Assembly (NCBI RefSeq): GCF_009745975.1
Contig: NZ_WHOL01000033.1
Span: 23,394-87,393 of the forward strand
DNA: 64,000 nt
Reading direction: 5' to 3'
From: Actinokineospora pegani
GTDB lineage: Bacteria > Actinomycetota > Actinomycetes > Mycobacteriales > Pseudonocardiaceae
Part shown: positions 58,249-64,000 of the stretch, in pieces
Layout: each line of letters begins with the position of its first letter
Position numbering within the stretch: position 1 is the stretch's first letter
Translations under genes and position numbers: made by a program
The notes under the pieces: generated by a model
The model's input: only the letters and a program-made list of their open reading frames with translations
Told to the model about the DNA's origin: nothing
Databases searched by the model: none

Positions 58249-59634
58249 GTGGCCGTGCGCGTGCGTCTGATCCCGGTGCTGATGGCCGTTGCGGCCCTGC
58301 TGGCCTGCACGGTGACCGTCCCGGGCACGCCGACGAGCCAGGGCGGCGTCGTCGCCCCGGACAAGGGCGGCGCGGCCGACACGTCGTTCGTGCGGAACTC
58401 CGACGGCGGGGAGATCGACCAGTTGGCCGCCACCGTCGTCGACGACGTGCGGGCGTACTGGACGGAGAAGTTCCCCGAGACCTTCGACGCCGAGTTCGAG
58501 GACCTCAGCGGCGGCTACTACTCGGTCGACACCGCCGACGCGTCGAGCCCGGAGCCGCCGTGCACCGAGAACGCGGCCGATGTCGAGGGCAACGCCTTCT
58601 ACTGCCCGACCGCCGACGTGATCGCCTGGGACCGGGCGGCGCTGCTGCCGGTGCTCAAGGAGCGGTTCGGCGAGGCCGCGGTGATGCTGGTGCTCGCGCA
58701 CGAGATCGGGCACGCGGTGCAGGCCAGGACCGGGGTCGGGATCAGCCAGCGGCGCGCGGCCCCCGACCGGTTCCCGACGATCCTGATCGAGGCGATGGCC
58801 GACTGCTACGCGGGCTCGTTCGTGCGCTGGGTGGCCGACGGGAAGGCGCCCCGGCTGCGGATCGAGAAGCAGCGGCTGGACTCGGCGCTGGAGTCGCTGA
58901 TCACCTTCCGCGACCCGATCGGCACGGACCAGACCGACGGCGGCGCGCACGGCGACGCCTTCGACCGGGCGTCGGCGTTCCAGGACGGCTACGACTCCGG
59001 GGCGAAGCTGTGCTCGGGGATGACCGTCGACAACCGCAGGTTCACCCTGACCGGGTTCAGCACCGCCGACGACGCCCAGCGCGGCGGCAACCTGCGCTTC
59101 GACCAGATCATCGAGTCGATCACCCCCGGCCTCGACGCCTACTTCGGCGGCGCGGTGGCCGCGGCGGGCGGCACGTGGACCACGCCCAGGGTCCGGCCGG
59201 TCAGCGGCGACCCGGCCTGCGAGGGCGGCAAGCAGGGCCCCGTGGCGTTCTGCGCGGGCGACAGGACCATCGAGTTCGACGACGCCAAGGGCCTGCCCGC
59301 CCTGCACAAGGACATCGGCGACTACGCCACCGGCACCCTGCTGGCCAGCCGGTACGGGCTCGCGGCCCGCGCGGCCACGGGCAAGCCGCTGACGGGCGCG
59401 CAGGCCCAGGAGTCGGTGGTGTGCCTGGCCGGGGCGTTCACCGGGTCGCTGTTCGCCGCCGAGGACGCCAGGTACCTCTCGCCGGGCGACCTCGACGAGG
59501 CCGTGCAGGTGCTGCTCGACTTCGACTACGCCGCCCGCGACGGCCAGGGCGGGGCGCTGGCCGCGGGCTTCGACCGGGTCGCGCGGTTCCGGTCCGGGTT
59601 CACCGACGGCGCCCGCGCGTGCGGCCTGGGGTGA
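58249..59634 (+). CDS. Secreted zinc metallopeptidase lipoprotein (PF04228 type), copy 1
   Basis: 461 residues. The signal peptide ends with a lipobox at LLAC (Cys about 20). The zinc site is VLAHEIGHAVQAR (HExxH, about 145-157) with IEAMADCYAGSFVRWVADG (about 182-200) supplying the third ligand, as in the neutral zinc metallopeptidase (YpfJ) family. Conserved Cys occur in pairs (CTENAADVEGNAFYC; CEGGKQGPVAFC). GTG 58249, 58255 and 58261 are all possible starts. A paralogue follows 130 bp downstream. Substrate unknown. Confidence 0.85.
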   Translation: MAVRVRLIPVLMAVAALLACTVTVPGTPTSQGGVVAPDKGGAADTSFVRNSDGGEIDQLAATVVDDVRAYWTEKFPETFDAEFEDLSGGYYSVDTADASSPEPPCTENAADVEGNAFYCPTADVIAWDRAALLPVLKERFGEAAVMLVLAHEIGHAVQARTGVGISQRRAAPDRFPTILIEAMADCYAGSFVRWVADGKAPRLRIEKQRLDSALESLITFRDPIGTDQTDGGAHGDAFDRASAFQDGYDSGAKLCSGMTVDNRRFTLTGFSTADDAQRGGNLRFDQIIESITPGLDAYFGGAVAAAGGTWTTPRVRPVSGDPACEGGKQGPVAFCAGDRTIEFDDAKGLPALHKDIGDYATGTLLASRYGLAARAATGKPLTGAQAQESVVCLAGAFTGSLFAAEDARYLSPGDLDEAVQVLLDFDYAARDGQGGALAAGFDRVARFRSGFTDGARACGLG

Positions 59635-59764
59635 CGACCTTGTCTCACTGTGCGTAACGATGTGGGGCGGGTGCCGCCGATCGATGTCCGATTCCGCCCG
59701 GTCTTGAGTAGGGTGCAGCCTGTCGGCGGCAGGCCTGGCCTGCGACGAGTGAGTGGGGACTGAC

Positions 59765-61219
59765 GTGCGGGTACTGCAGTGGCGGATCGCGGCCGCGGTC
59801 GGTGTCGTGGCGGTCGTCGTGGCGTGCGCGGGCACGCCCGTCGTTGGCGTCGCGCGCGGCGTCGGCGACATCGACGCGGGCACGGTGGCCGGGCTGCCGG
59901 TGGACAACAACGGGCCCAGCGGTCCCAAGCAGGGCGCCGAGGACGCGAACCTGACCGTCGAGAACGCCGACGGCGGCGAGATGGACCGGCTGGCGGTCAA
60001 CGCGCTGTCCGACATCTACGACTACTGGACCATCCACATGCGGGCGGACTTCGGCGAGCAGTTCGAGCCGGTGCGCAGGCTGGCGTCCTACGACTCCGAC
60101 GGCAAGGCCATCACCCTGTGCGGGACCAGCACCAAGGGCCTGGTGAACGCGTTCTACTGCGGGCAGGACGACAGCGTCGCCTGGGACCGGGGCGTGCTGC
60201 TGCCGATGCTCGACAAGCAGTTCGGGCCGATGTCGGTCGTGGCCGTGCTCGCGCACGAGATGGGCCACGCGGTGCAGTACCGGCTGGGCGAGAAGTCGAA
60301 CATCTCGCAGAGCACGCCGACGATCATCAAGGAGCAGCAGGCCGACTGCTACGCGGGCGGGTTCTTCCGCTACGTCGCGGACAAGAAGGCCAAGCACTTC
60401 GACATCAACACCGGCCAGGGCCTCAACCACGTGCTGGCCACGATGTTCTTCATCCGCGACCCGGCGGGCGCCTCGGCGACCAAGCAGGGCGCGCACGGCC
60501 TGGCCTTCGACCGGGTGTTCGCCTTCCAGGCCGGGTTCGTCGAGGGCCCCAAGCGCTGCGCCCGGATGGACGCCGACGAGATCAACGGCCGCATCGTGGA
60601 GAAGGAGCGCAACGAGACCGAGATCAAGGGCTCCGACGACGGCGACGTCGACCTGGCCGACGCCGAGGTCCGCTCCCTGCTCAAGGCGAGCTTGAAGCAG
60701 GCGTTCGGCGACACCGGCAACCACCCCGAGATCACCTACGACGGCGCCCGGTGCGCCAGCGGCGGCTCGACCCCGCCGGTCTCCTACTGCGCCGACAACA
60801 ACACCGTCGCCGTGGACACCAAGGCCGTCCAGAAGATCGCCACCCCGCCCAAGCGCGGCCAGGAACCCGGCGTGGACGGCGCGGGCATCGGCGACTTCGC
60901 CGCCTTCGCCGAGATCGCCTCCCGCTACGCCCTGTCCATCCAGAACACCGTGGGCGCCCCCCTGAACGGCGAGAAGGCGGGCCTGCGCACCGCCTGCCTG
61001 ACCGGGGCGTGGGCCCGCTTCACCGACGCCGACGGCGGCCGCAAGCTGCGCTTGGCGATCGGCGACCTGGACGAGGCGGTGGCCGAGCTGCTGCAGGACA
61101 ACAGCCTCATCGCCGCGGACGTCCAGGGCAAGCAGATCCCGAGCGGGTTCGCCCGGGTGGAGGCCTTCCGGGTCGGCTACTTCGAGGGCGACAAGGGGTG
61201 CGCGGGCCGGTTCAGCTAA
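59765..61219 (+). CDS. Secreted zinc metallopeptidase lipoprotein (PF04228 type), copy 2
   Basis: 484 residues, with signal peptide and lipobox VVAC (Cys about 22). VLAHEMGHAVQYRLGEK is the HExxH site and KEQQADCYAGGFFRYVADKK the distal ligand region. It is a tandem paralogue of 58249-59634 with the same Cys pairs, NADGGEMDRLAVNAL versus NSDGGEIDQLAATVV at the N-terminus. It differs by a longer acidic insert (about 275-310: NETEIKGSDDGDVDLADAEV). A -10-like TAGGGT at 59709-59714 suggests it has its own promoter. GTG 59765 follows GTGGGGA. Confidence 0.86.
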   Translation: MRVLQWRIAAAVGVVAVVVACAGTPVVGVARGVGDIDAGTVAGLPVDNNGPSGPKQGAEDANLTVENADGGEMDRLAVNALSDIYDYWTIHMRADFGEQFEPVRRLASYDSDGKAITLCGTSTKGLVNAFYCGQDDSVAWDRGVLLPMLDKQFGPMSVVAVLAHEMGHAVQYRLGEKSNISQSTPTIIKEQQADCYAGGFFRYVADKKAKHFDINTGQGLNHVLATMFFIRDPAGASATKQGAHGLAFDRVFAFQAGFVEGPKRCARMDADEINGRIVEKERNETEIKGSDDGDVDLADAEVRSLLKASLKQAFGDTGNHPEITYDGARCASGGSTPPVSYCADNNTVAVDTKAVQKIATPPKRGQEPGVDGAGIGDFAAFAEIASRYALSIQNTVGAPLNGEKAGLRTACLTGAWARFTDADGGRKLRLAIGDLDEAVAELLQDNSLIAADVQGKQIPSGFARVEAFRVGYFEGDKGCAGRFS

Positions 61220-61295
61220 CTGGGCCGGATCGGCGGGCGCTTCCCAGGCAGGCCCCGAGCACGAACCGTGCCAAATCGAAAAATCATCTGCTGTA

Positions 61296-61874
61296 ATGGC
61301 AAACATGGACGTAGACACCGTGCTGGCGGGCATCGGCCCCCGCCTCAAGGCCGTGCGCGGCGAGCGGGGCACCACCCTGACCGCCCTCGCCGCCGACACC
61401 GGCATCTCCGTGAGCACCCTGTCCCGGCTGGAGTCCGGCAAGCGCAAGGCCACCCTGGAACTGCTGCTCCCCATCGCCCGCGCCCACGGCTGCGACCTGG
61501 ACGAACTGGTCGGGCTCAGCAACGCCCCGGACCCCCGCGTGCACCTCGAACCGCGCAAGGTCGACGGCCGCACGTTCTGGCCGCTGACCGCCGCACCCGG
61601 CCAACCCCGGGCCTACAAGATCCTCTTCCCCCCGGTCGACACCGGCGACCCGGACCCGCGCTCGCACGAGGGCCACGAGTGGATCTACATCCTCAGCGGA
61701 CGCCTGCGGCTGATCCTGGGACAGCACGACATCACGCTCAAGGCGGGCGAGGTGGCCGAGTTCGACACCCGCGTGCCGCACTGGCTGGGCAACCCGGGAC
61801 CACACCCGTGCGAGGCGTTGGCGCTGTTCGGCAAGCAGGGCGAACGAGCACACGTGCGCGCTCGATCGACCTAG
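61296..61874 (+). CDS. XRE-cupin transcriptional regulator
   Basis: 192 residues. An N-terminal HTH (about 12-68: LKAVRGERGTTLTALAADTG, SVSTLSRLESGKRKATLELL) joins a C-terminal cupin (about 105-180: SHEGHEWIYILSGRLRLILG, DTRVPHWLGNPGPHP). Such proteins sense small ligands via the cupin. Start is ATG 61296 or 61305; the upstream AT-rich patch at 61266-61290 (CCAAATCGAAAAATCATC) likely holds promoter and operator. The 3' 100 bp belong to a 162-bp tandem repeat array that continues past the stop. Confidence 0.9.
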   Translation: MANMDVDTVLAGIGPRLKAVRGERGTTLTALAADTGISVSTLSRLESGKRKATLELLLPIARAHGCDLDELVGLSNAPDPRVHLEPRKVDGRTFWPLTAAPGQPRAYKILFPPVDTGDPDPRSHEGHEWIYILSGRLRLILGQHDITLKAGEVAEFDTRVPHWLGNPGPHPCEALALFGKQGERAHVRARST

Positions 61875-62343
61875 GACGCGTTCCCCGCCTTGGCCACCCG
61901 CCCCCGCAGCCCGGCGCACACCTCGACAACCACATACCGCCGCACTGGCCAGGCAACCCGGGACCACACCCGCGCGAAGCGTTGGCCCTGTTCAACAAGC
62001 AGGACCAACGAGCACGTGCGCGCTCGATCGACCTAGGACGCGTTCCCCGCCTTGGCCACCCGCCCCCTCAGCCCAGCGCACACCTCGACAACCACATACC
62101 GCCACACTGGCCAGGCAACCCGGGACCACACCCGCGCGAAGCGTTGGCCCCGTTCAGCAAGCAGGACCAACGAGCACGCACGCCCTCGATCGACCTAGGA
62201 CGCGTCCCGCCTTGGCCACCCACTCCCGACACCTCGACAACCGCATACCGCCGCACTGGCCAGGCGACCCGGGACCACACCCGCGCGAAGCGTTGGCCCT
62301 GTTCAACAAGCAGGACCAACGAGCACGCACGCCCTCGATCGAC
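61775..62343. repeat. Tandem array of fused 3' gene ends (about 162-bp unit, four copies)
   Basis: GCCGCACTGG recurs at 61775, 61939, 62101 (as GCCACACTGG) and 62250; CTCGATCGACCTAGG recurs at 61861, 62023, 62185 and 62334. Unit lengths are 164, 162 and 149 bp. Each unit joins the last about 100 bp of the cupin gene to a degenerate copy of the last about 60 bp of the convergent small gene (CGCCTTGGCCACCCGC is common to all). The first copy is part of the cupin gene itself. Confidence 0.9.
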
Positions 62344-62520
62344 CTAGGCCTCTTCGGCAGCCTTGCCCTCCGCCGCCTTGGCCACCCGCTCCCGCAGCTT
62401 GGCGCGCACCTCGTCCGGGGTGTAGGCCTGCCGCTGGCGTTCGGCCCTGGCGATGGCCGCGCCACCGGCCGCCACGCCGACCACACCTGCCAAGCCCAGG
62501 AACTTCCACACGTGCCGCAT
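62344..62520 (-). CDS. Small single-helix membrane protein (58 aa)
   Basis: A short gene reading MRHVWKFLGLAGVVGVAAGG at the N-terminus, a single hydrophobic helix (about 7-24), then a charged helix (AERQRQAYTPDEVRAKLRER and a Lys/Ala/Glu-rich tail) to TAG at 62344. Composition, helix pattern and the degenerate copies of its 3' end in the adjacent repeat array support it as real. It diverges from the gene at 62545 over 24 bp. Function unknown; likely a cytoplasm-facing membrane-anchored helix. Confidence 0.7.
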   Translation of the reverse strand: MRHVWKFLGLAGVVGVAAGGAAIARAERQRQAYTPDEVRAKLRERVAKAAEGKAAEEA

Positions 62521-62544
62521 CGGGGCAGGCTACCGTCCTGACGC

Positions 62545-63171
62545 ATGATCGACCTGGACGACGCCGTCGCCCTCTCCCGCACCGGTGACATCTGGCTGTT
62601 CCGCGGTCGCACCCCAGCCGACCGGGCCATCCAGACCCTCACCAACAGCCCCATCAACCACGTCGGCATGGCCGTCGTCCTCGACGACCTGCCCCCGCTG
62701 ATGTGGCACGCCGAGCTGGGCCGCTCGCTGCCCGACGTCTGGTCCGGGCAGCACCAGCGCGGCGTGCAACTGCACGACCTGCGCGACGCGGTGGTGGTGT
62801 GGGCGCACCGCTACGGGCAGCGGGCCTGGCTGCGCCAGCTCGAGCCGGAGGCCACCGCCGAGCAGGAGGACGCCGTCCTGCGGACCATCGCCCGCCTCGA
62901 CGGCGCCCCGTTCCCCTCCTCGGCCCGCCTGCTCGGCCGCTGGGCCCGCGGCCAGGCCCCCCGCCTGCGCTGGTCCAAGCCCCTCCCCGAAGCAGCCCTC
63001 GAAACCGCCTACTGCGCCGAGGTCGTCGGCCTCACCTACGAGGCGATGGACCTGCTCCCCGCCACCCCCCGCCCCGGCTACGACCCGGGCAGGTTCTGGA
63101 GCGGCGACGACCTCGACCTCACCGGTGCCCGCCTGGGCCCCGAGATCACCGTGTCCATCCCCGACGCCTGA
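62545..63171 (+). CDS. YiiX-like permuted papain/NlpC-fold protein
   Basis: 208 residues. TGDIWLFRGRTPADRAIQTL and SPINHVGMAVVLDDL carry the permuted order with His first (about residue 39). TAYCAEVVGLTYEAMDLLP near residue 155 holds the nucleophile Cys. This His-before-Cys order defines permuted papain-like (YiiX/YaeF, DUF830) hydrolases or amidases. No signal peptide, so it is cytosolic. TACCGT 8 bases before the ATG suggests a leaderless transcript. Substrate unknown. Confidence 0.8.
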   Translation: MIDLDDAVALSRTGDIWLFRGRTPADRAIQTLTNSPINHVGMAVVLDDLPPLMWHAELGRSLPDVWSGQHQRGVQLHDLRDAVVVWAHRYGQRAWLRQLEPEATAEQEDAVLRTIARLDGAPFPSSARLLGRWARGQAPRLRWSKPLPEAALETAYCAEVVGLTYEAMDLLPATPRPGYDPGRFWSGDDLDLTGARLGPEITVSIPDA

Positions 63172-63215
63172 AAATCCCAGCACCCGGCCGGGGGGGCGCT
63201 GCTAGCTTGCCGGGA

Positions 63216-63836
63216 ATGAGCGACTTCACCCCCGCCGACGTCGACGAGGCCGTGCACTGGTTCGTCGACACCTTCTCCGACACCCCCGCGGCGGACTGGG
63301 AGTCCCTGGCGGGCCCCCTCACCTGGACGTGCTGGGAGACCGCCGAGCACGTGGCGGACGACCTGTTCTTCTACGCCACGCAGTTGACCACCAGGACCCC
63401 GCCGCGCGAGACCCACCTGCCGTTCTCCTGCACCGCCAACCGGGAGGGCGGCCCGGAGAACACCGTGGGGGCCGACCGGGCAGGCGGGGTGCCGGGGCTG
63501 CTGGCAGTGGTGGAGAGCTGCGGCCACCTGTTGTCCGCCGTGATCACCACCGCCGACCCGAACCTGGTCGCGCACCACACCTACGGGCAGGCCCGCCCCG
63601 AGGGCTTCGCCGCGATGGGCGTCGTGGAGCTCCTGGTCCACGCCTACGACATCGCCACCGGCCTGGGCACCCCCTGGACCCCACCCACCCCCCTGGTCAC
63701 CAGAACCCTGACCAAGCTCTTCCCCCACGTCGAACCAACCGACGACCCAGCGGCAACCCTGCTCTGGGCAACCGGCCGAGGCACCCTCCCCAACCGCCCC
63801 CCGGTCGGCGAATGGCGCTGGATCAACACCCACTGA
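63216..63836 (+). CDS. Mycothiol-dependent isomerase/DinB-type protein
   Basis: 206 residues of the MDMPI/DinB helical-bundle family. WTCWETAEHVADDLFFYATQ places the first metal His, and MGVVELLVHAYDIATGLGTP the second-helix His-Asp pair. In actinomycetes such proteins use mycothiol, for example in maleylpyruvate isomerisation or S-transfer. The exact reaction is not evident. A -10-like TAGCTT 7 bases before the ATG again suggests leaderless initiation. Confidence 0.8.
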   Translation: MSDFTPADVDEAVHWFVDTFSDTPAADWESLAGPLTWTCWETAEHVADDLFFYATQLTTRTPPRETHLPFSCTANREGGPENTVGADRAGGVPGLLAVVESCGHLLSAVITTADPNLVAHHTYGQARPEGFAAMGVVELLVHAYDIATGLGTPWTPPTPLVTRTLTKLFPHVEPTDDPAATLLWATGRGTLPNRPPVGEWRWINTH

Positions 63837-63892
63837 CCTCGCACCTCGGCCTGAACCACACCCCACGCGATCCCGTCCACACCCGCCCCACC

Positions 63893-64000
63893 CCGACAAC
63901 AAACCCCACCCACCACCGGGGCAATGCCACTTAGTTGGTGTTTTTCCTGGTTGGGCGGGTGTGGTGGAGGGTTCGGGTGAGGGGGTCCGGTCGGTGTCGG
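63893..64000 (-). repeat. Dispersed repeat, inverted beta module at window end
   Basis: CAATGCCACTTAGTTGGTG and TTTTTCCTGGTTGGGCGGG, then GTGGTGGAGGGTTCGG and CCGGTCGGTGTCGG, are the reverse complement of 3338-3416. The left edge (CAAACCCCACCCACCACCGG) is a piece of the alpha module. The copy is cut by the window end. Confidence 0.8.

Noticed and set aside
61775..62343. CRISPR-like array
   Set aside because: Units are about 160 bp, contiguous, and built from the ends of the two neighbouring genes; there are no short repeats with unique spacers and no cas genes.

Overview
This 64 kb window is GC-rich (well over 70 % by eye) chromosomal DNA from a filamentous actinomycete, most likely Pseudonocardiales. 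That placement rests on many GTG/TTG starts, 4-bp ATGA/GTGA gene overlaps, leaderless promoters, an XRE/DUF5753 + DUF397 regulatory pair, WXG100-like genes, and a gene order that follows the Mycobacterium tuberculosis Rv3015c-Rv3034c neighbourhood (from memory, not searched). No rRNA, tRNA, CRISPR array or transposase was seen.

Layout. 1-2.6 kb: 3' part of succinate dehydrogenase (sdhA, sdhB). 2.6-3.6 kb: gene-free, holding a dispersed repeat with DnaA-box-like 9-mers. 3.6-5.6 kb: PLP threonine/serine dehydratase and a MetE-like protein. 5.6-10.6 kb: two MacB-type ABC export loci facing each other across a strong bidirectional terminator; the left ATPase gene is broken, the right adaptor-ATPase-permease operon is intact. 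10.8-17.7 kb: fatty acyl-CoA ligase, a TPR-CHAT protease-like protein and a cytosolic subtilisin with a PFGSGV-repeat linker. 18-25.4 kb: mnmA, cysteine desulfurase, an MFS pump behind a MerR-like operator, a two-gene ornithine-lipid-type acyltransferase operon, etfBA. 25.6-29.1 kb: DegV, then DUF397 / XRE-DUF5753 / PF04672 methyltransferase with several palindromic operators.

29.1-46.5 kb is an alpha-glucan region. A methyltransferase, a GH57 branching enzyme and a glycosyltransferase correspond to the Rv3030-Rv3032 methylglucose-lipopolysaccharide genes. The complete GlgE pathway follows as an operon (glgE-treS-mak-glgB), diverging from glgP across an intergenic region that contains a 32-bp perfect palindrome. 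glgX lies at 52.4 kb and a Rv3034c-like acyltransferase at 56.3 kb. Together they can turn trehalose into maltose, maltose-1-phosphate and branched glucan, trim and phosphorolyse glucan, and build and decorate a methylglucose polymer. Two accessory blocks interrupt this set: a cysteine dioxygenase/rhodanese operon preceded by a cysteine-rich leader peptide and a candidate RNA switch, and a two-gene AlbA_2/HATPase + ParA cassette of unknown role.

46.7-64 kb: methyltransferase, enoyl-CoA hydratase, ABC ATPase, a three-gene WXG100-like block, nucleoside hydrolase + ABC ATPase, two paralogous zinc-metallopeptidase lipoproteins, an XRE-cupin regulator whose 3' end has been tandemly amplified together with the end of a convergent 58-aa gene, a YiiX-like permuted papain-fold protein and a mycothiol-type DinB protein. 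The window ends inside another copy of the dispersed repeat.
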